Source: Gnetum montanum
Lineage: Eukaryota > Streptophyta > Gnetopsida > Gnetales > Gnetaceae
Length of the DNA: 52,057 nt
Direction of reading: 5' to 3'
Assembly (NCBI GenBank): GCA_015680685.1
Contig: MNCI01033650.1
Span: forward strand, 1,119,798 to 1,171,854
Both the position numbers and the translations under genes were made by a program. Below are positions 1-11,500 of the stretch, piece after piece; position 1 is the first letter of the stretch, and each line of letters opens with the position of its first letter. The notes beneath the pieces are model-generated. The model saw only the letters and a list, made by a program, of their open reading frames with translations, did not search any database and was not told where the DNA came from.

Positions 1-2464
1 GAACTAACACATAAGGTAGTCGGCAACATAATACACGTAACTAGGATCTGCCAGTTCCTCAATAGTTTCATGTGGTATATACTCATCTCAATGATTATGT
101 ACCCGATTTCACCTTTATTCTCCACCAAGATGAACAACTACGTTGGAGAGACTTGGAGGGTAATATAGTGTTGCCTCCAGACTGATCAGTCCCCAACATG
201 CTCCTTCATGCTCTCACACGAATAGGCATGCTACTTTTATACATAGAATACATTGCATGTGATCATGACACAAGGGACTATCATCCCACAGAAGCACAAC
301 ATCAAAGGAACTTGCAATAGGAGAGATACCATACATCCTTGAAGGATAAATGGCCCCATGACAATCCGCACGTTTTGAGAAAAATTGAGAATGGTGAACC
401 TGCCTCAACAAGTTCCCACAAAATGGTGTTCCTCCTTCTAACAGTGGTCAAGAGGTGATGTATCAGAACCTCCACTCCACTATTCACAACCCTGGTTCTG
501 ATAACCATGAACACAAAGTGTTCAATGAGGAAACACGAACACATGATAAGGGTGGATGTTCGAATCATGATCATGATCAAGGCTGAGACCACCGAAGAGA
601 AGGTAGAAAACACCGTCATGGTGATGGTTCTCCTTATTCTTCACCTTCATCATCACCTTCACCCTCTCCTTCAGTGTCCGAATGCAGTCATAGGGAAACC
701 AATCGTGAAGATAAGGGAAAATGAAGTGAAAGACATCGATGAGACAATCGAGAATGAGGACAAGGGCACTCTAAGGAATCAAGGCATAGAATAAGGGAGA
801 GTAGGGAACCACATAGACACCATAGACTCTATGAATTAGATGATCACAAAGAACCCCTACTTGCAACTAGAAGCATGCTAGATATAATAGAGGCCGTAAG
901 AGTTCCAACAAGGCACCAAAAGGATAGTAGGATCAAGAGGCTAGACATTAACAACATCCCACGATTTGAAGGGAGATACAACGTTGATCCTCAAAATCAT
1001 TTACAAGCATTCCACAATGCATGTGCCTTGCAAAACATAGAAAAAAATGGCAAAAATTGAAGTTGTTCCCAAGGACACTAGTGAAAGAAGCTGAAAGCTG
1101 GTACCAGTTCTTGGAACCGAAATCCATTCGGAGATGGAGTACAATGTTAGAACTATTCACTAATAAGTACCAAACGTACTCCTAAGTGTCTAACCTATGG
1201 AAGCAAATCCAAATATGGAAGCAAGGAAATCATGAACCCTTGGATGCTTCCATGGGCCACTATTATGCACCATTACATCGTTGCCCTGGCCATGGTTATT
1301 CGCAACGGGATCAACTACACCATCTCATGGATGGACTTAGGTATGAAACAAGAAAAACCCTTGGGACATACACCCAAGGAAGGTTATTGGAGCTTAGGTC
1401 TCATAAAATTCATAGATTTCTAGAGCAATTAGCCAAAGAAGATGGTGAGCTACGAAAGAGAGAAAGTGTGGAAGAATACAACCAAGATCCTTCCCTCTGA
1501 AAAAGGGGAGTGAGATTTTGTGAAGAGGAAGAAGAGTCACCACTCAAAGAGATGGTGAATAGGAAAACTTTGCCTCTCCAAAAGTTAACAATGGAAGTAT
1601 CGACAAAGGTAGACCAAATCTGGGACTCCCTAGATAGTAGGTTTGGAACTGTTCTCAAAATTGTAGAGGAGTCTAGGGAGTGAGGTAGTGATCATGACAA
1701 AAAGAAAAAGAGAGAAGTGGAAAATGCACGTAACAAAGGTAAGGGAAAAATGGCCATCATAGAAGAGGTTGTGGATTCAGACACAGACAAGGATGGTGGA
1801 TACGAGATATGCTAATACGACCATACTAAGGGATGTTGCCCAGTGATCTCACATCTACAAGAGTCTAGGATGTATGAACTCAACCCACGACTAAATAAAT
1901 GACAAGCACCCCAACAGTTACCTTATCCCCAAGGTAACCCAAGGCAGTTCCACCAACCTTCAATGTATTATCCAAGTGGAAACCATTGAGCAACATCAAT
2001 AGTGGCAATACCCATAGTCATGGGGGATGCCACCACCTAGGCAAAAATACCCCTACCAGTAACCTAATCCATATGGATACTACGTGCAGCATCCAATCTC
2101 TCCACGTGACTCTGTTAGTCACGTTACACCACAACATCACTACCAAGTTCATGAGTATTATAGAACTCCTTCTCCTAGGGAAGATAACCCACAAACATAC
2201 CATCCTTCAAATCCATCTGTAACTCTCACACCAATAGCTCCATTACCATTGACTCTAGCAATGCAAGGAAAACTCCCTATTCAGCTGCAGTAATGCAATG
2301 CCACAAGGGTTGTGAATCCTCAACCTGCTATTGGTTTTCACAACCGTATGAAGAAAAGACATTTCTTCAGAACCAACAATCCAACCAAGCCCTTACAACC
2401 ACAAGTGGTTGAACCTCTGAACACCTCCCCATCAAATAAGTCTTCAGAGCTCCCTTCAAATCAA
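1..2464 (+). pseudogene. gag of element Z (decayed)
   Basis: Structural capsid precursor of a Ty3/Gypsy element. The capsid core lies around 875-1200: the frame reads MLDIIEAVRVPTRHQKDSR, then FEGRYNVDPQNHLQAFHNAC, and a degenerate leucine- and tryptophan-rich stretch matching the capsid fold of plant gag proteins. A charged linker (1400-1700), an acidic patch (about 1770-1810) and a proline/glutamine-rich tail (1880-2400) follow, as in the copy at 9015-11500. No CCHC zinc knuckle is visible. The frame is broken by several stops (for example at 1498-1500) and frameshifts. The start is cut off by the window edge. Confidence 0.8.
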
Positions 2465-3277
2465 ACACCAAGCTCAATGCATATGGTTATGTTAACACAT
2501 GTCATTATTAACTGGATCAAGGTTGGTCACCTTCCCAGGAAATTCTTTGATTTTGGAAGCCCTCTAATTTATCTCCAAATCGTTGGGAATGAGCCATGCA
2601 AAGCTCTTCTAGACTCAAGTTCTGGAGTCAACTTAATATCACAAGAAATGTACAAAGCCTAGAACCTACCTCCATTAAGGAAGAGAAATATTCACCTAGA
2701 GATGGCTGACCAATCCATCACTGTTCCCTTGGGACTAGTGGAGGACATCATCACCACTGTGTGTGGGTGGTCATACCCAGCTGATTTCCTAGTGATCCAA
2801 GTGAATAACAGTAAAGGGAACTTCCAAATAATAATGGGAAGGGCATGGCTAAGTACTATAGATGCATGCCTAGGAATCCATGATCTTTCCCTAGAAACAT
2901 CTAAGGAGAACACTTTTGGAAAGATCGAGTAGAAGAAGGTTCCATGCATCACATACAGTGATACAGGGTGCAATTGTGCACAGAGATCATGGGTTATACA
3001 AAGTTTAGCATTGCCTGCATGCAACTGGTATGCACAAGACATTAATATACAAAAGTGCCTGTATGAATCAGCCACACGACAAGAAGACACCCAGTGGCTG
3101 ATAGCTGATTAAGAGAGTAATTCACTAATGTGCATGGAACTAACTAAGGGAATAAATTGCACTTACATCGAAAGCATAGATGCACTAGAGCAAGTCCACT
3201 ACCAACTTCCAAGCCTTAACCTTGAAAACATCAATTGGGGGAAGTTGGAAATTCCTGAAAAATTCAAACAAGAGCCC
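2465..3277 (+). pseudogene. Protease and truncated start of reverse transcriptase, element Z (decayed)
   Basis: Retropepsin-like region. The text ALLDSSSGVNLISQEMYKA (about 2600-2660) corresponds to LLDSGFGVNLIS in the element at 11640; canonical plant proteases read D-[ST]-G-A, so the active site here is damaged. GRAWLSTIDACLGI follows at about 2840-2880. The connecting segment continues to the reverse transcriptase lead-in (LEIPEKFKQEP, ending about 3277), where the frame is lost by an internal deletion. Stops occur at 2660 and 2930. The product cannot be functional. Confidence 0.75.
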
Positions 3278-5100
3278 TGATAAGAGATTGTTAGTCAATG
3301 TGCAATAGACCAAACCTTTCCATGAATTTAGAACGGTCAATGCACACAATACCTTTGAGAAGGGATGACCCCACTCACTATTTCAGATCTCCTCCTTCCA
3401 ATTCAGTCATGGGGGAGATGGCCACTCTGCTAACCATTTAAGGCCCTCAATTCCTTTTTAACTTTTTGTTTTACAAATATCTTTAATTTTGCTTATTTTT
3501 GTTTTGCAACATCATTTATACTTTTTCATTTCTTTGTGTAACTGTTTGTTTTTTTTTTGTTTTTGTTCTTATTTTTTTCTTTGTTTGTTGTTTTTGTTTT
3601 GTTAGATTTTTCACCTAATAAGTGTTCCTGATGGTGGTATGAACTGTATTCCATTGATTGCTAATGTTTGGTTTTTACCTTTGAGTTATAATGTTGATAC
3701 TAAGGTATGGTTCTTTTGATAAAATAGGCAATGAGTCCACGTCATCCATGCATTCATGAATTTCTATGGTCTCTCTTGGCTTGGAACTGTACAGTTCCTT
3801 TCTTTAATAATAAAACTATTAATGAATTGGTAACTGGGCATTTCTCAAACTAAGGACTCAAGGACTAAAAAGGGTATGACTTCAAGGGGATTTGATGCAT
3901 TTGTGCTGGCTATTCTCTTGGGTGCTTGGATGTTTTCTTCTTGAGTTTTCCTTACCATTCCGACATTGCTCCATTATCGGGAAGCTGAGCCAATAAAAAT
4001 AAGTCTTTGCATGGTGTCGTTCTCACACAAAAAAAAATAAGAAAAGTGAGAATTCAAAGAACACCCCTTAGAAAAAATAATCATCTGGGCTACAAGCACT
4101 GGTTATGGAACTGAACAAACATGTTCTCTCTAACTAAGGCCCTTTCTCGCTTCCTACTTTTCCCTTTCTCATTTCCTCGAAATGGTGGTGACTCTTTGGT
4201 GGAAGAATTCTTGTTACTTCAAGTGGATGGATTAGCCAAGTGTATTAATGTGAATTCACTAAATGTGGATTTTTTGAGGCTATATTTGGAATGAGATCTA
4301 CTTAGTCACATTAACCATAAATACACAAGGGGCTGTACACCACCTTGTTCTTGGGACTCCATTCCATTCTCTTCTCCCCATCATTCTTTCTCCATTTTCC
4401 ACCTCATTGCTATTTATATCAATAGTCTATATTTTGGTTGATGCATTATTTTCTCTTTGGTGAATTCTTGGGGTTAAGTCTTTAACTCTTTCTCCCAAAT
4501 GACATTGCTAGAGCCTATAGACTCTTTGAATGTGGGTTTGTTAGGGCATAAATGGCTTGAGCCTACTTTAGGGAGGACCCACTGGCATTCCTATTTGGTG
4601 CATCAGTTAACTTCTTTCCCTTAAACATCTCTGCAATCAACATTTTTTTAGTTCATTCCCATCTCTGACATCCATTTTATTGGTGTTGCCATTTTTTCTT
4701 TTTCTCCATCTTTTTTATTCCTTCTCTTTTTACATTCTATTACTACCAGAGGATCACTCTTAGTCATGGGGGCCCTGGTCCAATTTTTTTAATTTTTCCT
4801 AATCCCTACACCTTGGGTAGTCACCAATGTTATATCTCTAGAATATGTATTTTCCATATCATAACTCAACCAATGGACCTTACACCGAGGTAAGGTATCA
4901 ACTAAATTGTGATTTACTTATCCTTGCTCATATGTGACTATGTTGTGTGTGCAAATGGCAATCATATAGTAATGGACTAGACCTGGAGGAAACACTCAAG
5001 ATGTACTAGTGCTAGAATGGTTGTGCAAGGAACAAGATTGATGGCACAATTATGGATGGACAACAGAAGGTGCAATCTTGGCATTGGCAGCAACACGTCT

Positions 5101-5135
<35 letters not shown>

Positions 5136-5337
5136 AACTACCAAATAAGGTTGGATGTCAATTGTGTATAGTGTTCACTCTTGTGGTCATGAACACTAAT
5201 GTTGCCAAGTATTGTAATGATGATCTTTTCACATGTCATCCCATTCACCATTAGTTGTCATTTAAGTCAATAATACCATACCTTCCCAGTATTTTGTAAG
5301 GAACTCGAGGATGAGTTTTCATTCAATCATGGGGGTA
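3278..5337 (+). other. 3' remnant of element Z: last integrase codons and long 3' noncoding region
   Basis: After the deletion junction a few codons match the integrase C-terminus (VNVQ-TKPFHEF). Then about 2 kb without a coding frame follows, colinear with 15240-17140. It contains three copies of the motif TCATGGGGG (about 3407, 4764, 5327), a (TC)n run and a possible small intron (GT at 4890, ATG at 4954). The motif at 5327 abuts the expected LTR start and so serves as the polypurine tract. Confidence 0.7.
5098..5138 (+). repeat. (TC)n microsatellite
   Basis: Run of alternating TC with one interruption (TTCTCTCTC) inside the 3' region of element Z. The homologous place in element A (about 16908-16945) has an interrupted TC-rich stretch, so the run expanded in this copy. 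Confidence 0.9.
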
Positions 5338-5342
5338 TGATG

Positions 5343-5614
5343 GTGGGGATAATAAAAAGAAGTATGTTTTTTTATTTTTTATCTTTGCTAACAACACAAA
5401 GGATTTTTAACATCATTGAATTAGGTTTCCTTCTAATTTGTTGCACTCAAGAAGACATAAATGGAAGCTTGGTCACCTATCAAATATTATAAGTAAGAGT
5501 GATATATTTAGTCTACCACAGCGTATGGATATGTATCATATAGTAGATCCTAATAGTGGACAAAATTGCAGTCCTTACTTTATAAAGCGTGTTTATGAAT
5601 TCAACTATGTCAGC
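5343..5614. other. Unassigned filler between elements Z and Y
   Basis: About 270 bases that match neither retroelement. A plus-strand open frame from 5438 (MLHSRRHKWKLGHL...) includes the phrase VDPNSGQNCSPYF, which looks gene-like, but its C-terminal part reads antisense into the RNase H relic of element Y. I do not recognise it. It could be a captured exon or random filler. Confidence 0.4.
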
Positions 5615-6610
5615 ACCTCTTCCAAGGCATACTTTGATGCATCCATCATGATATGAAATGGTCTAAACTAATCTGGTGCTGATAGAATTTAAGTTTCTAT
5701 GAGTTTCTCCTTCACCTATTAGAATGAATTATCACATTCATTGGTCCAAACAAATGGATCATCTTTTTTTGTTAGCTTGACCAATGGTTTTGCGATCTTA
5801 GAGAAATTCTCTATGAATCACTGGTAGTAATGTGTGTGTCCAAGGAATGACTAGACATCTTTAAATATTTCCAGTTGATGATTTATTCCTTGGATGACCG
5901 TTATCTTTTTAGGCTCTACCTCGATCCGTACTTGTAAGATTTTTGTGCCACAAGACTATGGCCTCTTGGACCATTTGATGGCTCTTTTGCCAATTGAGCC
6001 ATTGGTTTGTCACCACACATCTTTTTAATACTTGCTCAAGGTGGTCCAAGGATTTCTCCAATGTAGCACCATAAGTGGAAAAGTCATCCATGAATACTTC
6101 CATCCCACTACCAATTCACTATTGGGAGATGCTTAAGACCAAGCATTGGAATGTCGTAGGGGCATTACATAGAACAAAAGGCATCTTCTAGTATGCAAAA
6201 GTTCCCTTGGGACTCATGAATGTAGTTTTGTCCTAATCATCTTATGCAATATGAATTTGGTTATATCCACTATAACCATCCAGAAAGCTATAATATCCAT
6301 AGATAGAAATGATTTCCAACACTTGATTGACAAATGGTAACAGAGAATGATCTTTGAATGTTGCCATGTTCAACAACTTGAAATCAATACAAACCCACCA
6401 CTTACCATCTTTCTTTGGTACAATCATGAGTGAACTGACCCACTTACCATCTACAATAAGATAGATGAACCCCACCTTGAGGAGTTGTTCCATTTCCTTC
6501 TTAATGATTTATTTTCATTTGGGATTCAACCACTATTGTGGCTACTTTCTTCGCTTCATGGTCGTATAGGTATAGATATAGTGTTAGCATATTTGTGGAT
6601 CAATCCTAGT
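5615..6610 (-). pseudogene. Reverse transcriptase to start of RNase H, element Y (decayed)
   Basis: Minus-strand translation gives recognisable blocks: MEQLLKVGFIYLIVDGKWVS then KDGKWWVCIDFKLLNMATF, YSFLDGYSGYNQIHIA (6493-6242), and EVFMDDFSTYGATLEKSL (about 6100-6050), the Athila/Tat version of the reverse transcriptase catalytic box with FMDD in place of YxDD. Near 5630 the RNase H lead-in reads RPFHIMMDASKYAL on the complement. Blocks lie in different frames with intervening stops. The pol 3' half (most of RNase H, integrase) is absent. Confidence 0.8.
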
Positions 6611-7061
6611 GAGTTTAGGATATGACCAAGAAAAGGCTGATGGCCATCTATTAACCACTTTCAATAGTTTTTCTTTTTGTTCAGGAGCAATTTTAGCATT
6701 GATTATAACTAGCTTTCCATTTTTCAGAAATGCATGTTCTAGGCTAGTAGTTAGACCTTTTAACTCCAGGGGCTCTTGTTTAAAATTTTTTAAGAATTTC
6801 CAACTCTCCCCAATAGGTATCATCATTTTTATCATCACAGAGTCAATGATGAAGTTTCTCTAATTCATCCATGCCTACGACATAGGTGCATGTCAGGCTC
6901 TTAGTCAGTTTCATGCAAATTATGTTGCTCTTAGAATTAGCTATCATACATTGGATGTCCTCTTTTTTTATGGCTGCTATATACAAGAACCTTTGAATAT
7001 TTGCCTCATTTTCACACTACTTGCATGTAGAAATGGATGCTCTTTTCATAAACTAGAGTTT

Positions 7062-7912
7062 CTACACACAATTACACCCTATATTACTATATGCAATGCA
7101 TGGAACTTGTTTCTTCTTGATCTTTCTGAATGCATTTTCCTTAGAAATTTCTAGGGAAAGATCTTTGATGTCCATTCTTACATCAATAGTACTTAGCCAT
7201 ACCCTTCCCATAATGATTGAAAAATCCCCCTCACAGTTCTTAACTTTGACTACTAAGAAATTATCAGGATAAGACCACCCACAAATCGTGGTCACAATAT
7301 CTTCTACCAATTCCAATGGAATAGTGATGGATTGGTCTACCAATTCTAATATGATATTGCTCTTCTTGAGAGGTGGTAGGTTCCAAATAGTATACATCTC
7401 ATGGGAAATCATATTAACACTAAAACCTAAATCTAGAAGAGCTTTGCATGGTTCATTCCTAGCAATCTACAAATAAATAAGGGAACTTCTAGGATCAGCT
7501 AATTTCCTAGAAAGGTTGCCAACCTAGATCTAGTTAGATATGACATGAGTTAACATAACAGTGTAGATCTTAAGAGGCATTTGATTTGAAGGGCTCTCAA
7601 TTTAATGACTTACAGAGAATGAGGAAGGAGCAAGATGACTAGCCACATGAGTTTGTGAGGGCTTAAGAGGGATATTGGATCAGAAGAACGGTCATTTAGG
7701 AGATGTAGGTTTTGAACCACTTGTTTGATTAACCGATTATAGATTAATGGCCTTTGTAGCATTATGTTGTTGTGGCTAAGCTGGAAGCTCATCTTACATG
7801 GATGGAGCAAGTGGTAGCTATGTTGAGGGTGGAGGAATAGGTGTAGGCACATGAGCAGGGTATGGATGGAATATGGGATCCCCTTTAAGAGGTGGAAAAT
7901 GAGTTTGGTGAT
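7062..7912 (-). pseudogene. Protease and proline-rich gag tail, element Y (decayed)
   Basis: The minus strand from 7412 to 7062 stays open for 116 codons: MISHEMYTIWNLPPLKKSN..., GWSYPDNFLVVKVKN, IIMGRVWLSTIDVRM. This is the C-terminal half of the retropepsin domain. The upstream active-site triplet reads DLG rather than D-[ST]-G. From 7420 to 7912 the complement is proline/serine-rich linker with shifts of frame. The unit is interrupted at 7912 by the element A LTR and resumes at 18102. Confidence 0.7.
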
Positions 7913-8873
7913 TGATGAGATGCGAATTGCAGAGGCCGTAATATTGCATCCCCTGCGATATCGCGTACGCGATATCGCGTCGTTTCATGCGATATCGCGT
8001 ACGTGATATCGCGGTCCGCTGCCAAATCTATAAATAAGAGGTGACACTCCCCTCATTTCACATCCTAGGCATAAAGTAGTGAAGCTCTGGTGGATTGATC
8101 ACCCCAAAGATAGAATATTTTCCATGTGCCCGCAGTAGGAGTCCCCTAAGTGAACGGTTCTTTATTCGAGCAGCTTTGTACCTCAATGCAAGTTGTGTAT
8201 GGAAATAAAGATGAGCTTTGTGGATAAACCTTGCAGTGTATAGATAGGTTTACTGAATGTTATTTATTACTTTCCTAGTAACGTAGCATAAGTACGACTT
8301 GGTTACGAGCGTTGATGAACATGTACGGCTAGCCAAGGAATCGGCTACTCATCGCGAGTAGATTCTCTCACCCTTTCCTCCAAGAACGTGGGACAAGTAC
8401 GACTTGATTACGAGCATCTACGGATGTGTACGGCTAGTCAAGGAATCGGCTGCTTGTCACACTTAGGTTAGTTAAGTGCCTCAATATGACTGCTTCGAGC
8501 ATGTGCGTTATGTGTGGTAATCCCAATAATGATTAGCGTTTGGTAGCCACAGTTGCACAATTCAGGGTGTGTACGGCAAGTGGGAACGGATGCTGATGCT
8601 AGGACTTAGTGCTATAGTTAGAGTTAGTTTTAGTTTCTCAACCCTTCACCATTTAGCATAGGAGATAAACTTTAAAATACCAAAAAAATCATATACCTTA
8701 GACTTACTTAACCATACACCATGACAACAACAAGTAAGTCTAGGAAGACAACAAACAATTAACCCCAAGTGTTCCTTGTGGAGTTTAGGCATTTAGTCTG
8801 TGGAGTTTGACTGAATCACGTGTGTGATGCTCATTTCGTATGGTTGAGTGTAGGGGTACCTCGCCACTCATCA
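7913..8873 (+). repeat. 5' LTR of element A (type A)
   Basis: TG...CA ends with a perfect 7-bp terminal inverted repeat. U3 (7930-8025) is an array of GCGATATCGC-type palindromes. A TATA box (TATAAATA, about 8029-8036) and a probable start of transcription about 30 bp later follow. AATAAAG near 8202 is the likely polyadenylation signal within R. Downstream is an imperfect tandem repeat (units from about 8292 and 8397, period 105) containing GTACGACTTG and AAGGAATCGGCT. Confidence 0.93.
7948..8022 (+). promoter_or_regulatory. Palindrome array in U3 of type-A LTR
   Basis: Four clear copies of the 10-bp palindrome GCGATATCGC, arranged as two pairs joined by GTAC, so each intact pair is itself a 24-bp perfect palindrome. 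A further degenerate copy precedes them. It lies just upstream of the TATA box, the position of an LTR enhancer. Copies are CpG-rich and several have TG or CA in place of CG. Confidence 0.6.
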
Positions 8874-8874
8874 T

Positions 8875-8892
8875 TGGCACCGTTGCCGAGGA
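8875..8892 (+). other. Primer-binding site, tRNA-Asp type (element A)
   Basis: TGGCACCGTTGCCGAGGA starts two bases after the LTR end and matches the complement of the 3' end of plant tRNA-Asp (TGGCGCCGTTGCCGGGGA) at 16 of 18 positions. Both differences are G to A. Athila and Tat elements typically use this primer. Confidence 0.9.
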
Positions 8893-9014
8893 CTAAGTGT
8901 TTTTACGCCAATTAGAACATTAGGAATCATTCACATCATTGTGAGCCTCAATGAACCTTCGAGTTAATTAGTTAATTAAGAACATAGATAATGGTAAATA
9001 GCACACCATTAAGA

Positions 9015-11500
9015 ATGGCTTCTTCTCACAAAATTAACTCACCTAAGGATAATACAGAAGATAATCAGCATCACACACATAACCTAGACCAGCCAAGTCC
9101 TAAATAGTATACGATAACTTATACTCATCCCAATGAGTATATCCCTAATTACACTTTTACTCTCCATCAGGATGAACAGTTGCACTGGAGAGATTTGTTT
9201 GGTAATATAGTTTTACCACCAGATCGATCTGTTCCGAACATGCTTTTCTATGGATTGGCACAGATTGGCATGCAGGACTTATTCACTGAATACGTTGCTG
9301 GAAGATATCATATAAGGGATTATATCCCACCGCTTTGCAATGTATGAGGGACAAAAGGCAGGAGAGCCAACATTCATTGTTGAAGGGCAAGGTCCCCCAT
9401 GTCCTTAGTGAAATAGGAGATGAGGAACCCCTCACAATGGGTTTCTTAGAAAATGATGTTCCTCCTCCTCACAATGGTGAAGAGGTTAGGCATCAGGGCC
9501 TTCGATCAACCGTACATGCTACAGGCTCTGATCCTCGTGAGCACCAACTGTTCATGGCAGGAACAACCACTCACACTAAGGACGGACACTTAGATCGTTA
9601 CAACGATCGAGGCCGAAGCAGTCGAAGAGAAGGTAAGAAACATCACCATGGTGATGGATCCCCTTCCTCTTCTCCTTCATCTCATCATTCACACTCTCCT
9701 TCCACATCTGGGCGTAGCCACCATGAACATAAAGGGGAGGGTAAAAGTAAAAAAGAAGATTAAAGACCTTGATAGGAAGGTCGAGAGGAGTTAGGACAAG
9801 GGCAAGGATGTATGGAGAGTAGGGAACCACCACGAAGACATCACAGATGTCATGATAGAAATGATCATGACGAACCCCTACTCGCAACCTGAAGCATGCT
9901 AGACATCACAGAGGTAGTTAGGATCCCCACAAGGCACTTAAAAGACAGTAGGATCAAGTGTTTGGACATAAATAATATCCCACGTTTTGAAGGGGGATAC
10001 AACGCTGATCCTCAACATCATTTACAAGAATTCCACGATGCCTGTGCCTTGCAAAATATTGATAATGAGTGGTAGAAACTCAAGTTGTTCCCAAGGACAC
10101 TCATCAAAGAAGCAGAGAGCTGGTACCGATCCTTAGAACCGGAAATCATCAGGAGGTGGAGTACGATGCTTGAACTGTTCAACAACAAATATCAGACGTA
10201 CTCCAGAGTGTCCAATTTGCGAAAGCAGATCCAAGGCTAGAAACAAGATGCTTATGAATCCTTGGATGCTACCATGGTCCGCTACTATACACTACTACAT
10301 CGTTGCCCAGGCCATGGGTACGCTAAACGGGATTAACTTTGCCACATTGTGGATGGGCTAAGAAATGAAACGAGAAGAACTCTTGGGACTTACACCCAAG
10401 GGAGACTTTCCCAACTAAGAGCCCATGAAGTTGAAAGTTTGTTGGAACAAGTAGCGCAAGAAGAGGGTGAGCTACGTAAGAGAGAAAGTGCTGAAGAATA
10501 CAACCGCGACCCCTCCCTTCGCAAGAAGGGAGTGAAATTCTGTGATGAGGAGGATGAGTCACCACTCGAAGAATTGGTGAATCAGAAAACCATGCCGATC
10601 CAAAAGTTAACAACCGAGGTATCGGCTAAGGTAGACCAAATGTGGAATTCCTTAGACTCAAGAATAGAAACAGTTCTAAAAATCGTAGAAGAGTCTAAGG
10701 TAGAACAAGGTGGTGACAAAGGCAAAACCAAGCGGAGAAACTTAAGGCCTACACATAACAAGGGTAAGGGGAAAATTCCCATCTTCGATGAGGCTATAAA
10801 TTTTGATTCAGATGATGATGGTGGATGTGAGGTCTACTACTATGACCATCCTAAGGGATGTTGCCCAATTATCTCACATCTACAGGAGTCTTGGGTGTAT
10901 GCACTAAATCCAAGACTTAATCAACGGCAAACACCCCGAAGGTTACCTTATCCACAAGGTAACCCAAGGCAGTTCCACCAACCCTTGACATATTATCCAA
11001 GTGGAATGCCTCCATAGCCGATTGGACAACATCAGCAGTGGCAATACCCACAGTCATGGGGGATGCCACCGCCAACACATCAATACCCTTACCGGCAGCC
11101 TGATCCTCATAGATATTATGTGCAGCAACCGGTTCCTCCAGGTGACTCTACGGGTCACATAAAACCTCCATGTTACTACCAAGTTCAGGAACATTTTAGG
11201 ACTCCCCCTCCTTCGGGAAATGTCCCATACCCACAATATCCTCCAACTTCATCCGCATCTCTTGCACCTATGGCCGCACCACCAACCACTCCAACGAAAT
11301 CCAGAGTAAATCCCACTCAACTGCGACAACCTACTACTGCGAGGGCCTCCAAGCCTTCAATATCAGTTGGTTCTAACAATCGTTCACCAAAAAGACCCTT
11401 CCTTAGGACCAAACATCCAACCAAGCCTTCGCCGTCACAAGTAGTTGAGCATCCTAACACTCCCATACCCAACACGGTTTCAGGAAATCCTCCAGCGGCA
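9015..11500 (+). pseudogene. gag of element A (stop-interrupted)
   Basis: Capsid precursor. From ATG 9015 (MASSHKINSPKDN...) a stop falls after 30 codons (TAG, 9105-9107), then the same frame continues through YTHPNEYIPNYTFTLHQDEQ. A frame change near 9335 leads to a charged, serine/histidine-rich region. The capsid core lies at about 9976-10340: IPRFEGGYNADPQHHLQEFH, LFPRTLIKEAESWYRSLEPE, RRWSTMLELFNNKYQTY, which matches the Retrotrans_gag fold. A long open stretch (10349-11017) carries a coiled/charged segment and an acidic patch (FDSDDDGG). A proline/glutamine-rich tail follows; no zinc knuckle is visible. Several in-frame stops make this copy defective. Confidence 0.85.

Larger units (their letters stand above)
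1..5342 (+). mobile_element. Element Z: decayed Athila/Tat-type Ty3/Gypsy retrotransposon, internal part only
   Basis: Read left to right this holds gag, protease, the first part of reverse transcriptase and, after a deletion, the end of integrase and a 2-kb 3' noncoding tail. It is colinear with the complete element at 7913-18101 and clearly the same family. The 5' LTR lies outside the window. The 3' end reaches the PPT-like CATGGGGGTA at 5328-5337 and the first five bases of an LTR (TGATG), then changes into unrelated DNA, so no 3' LTR is present. Many stops and frameshifts make it non-functional. Confidence 0.85.

Noticed and set aside
2692-3090. 132-codon minus-strand open frame
   Set aside because: Antisense of the protease region of element Z; the same shadow appears at 11728-12000.
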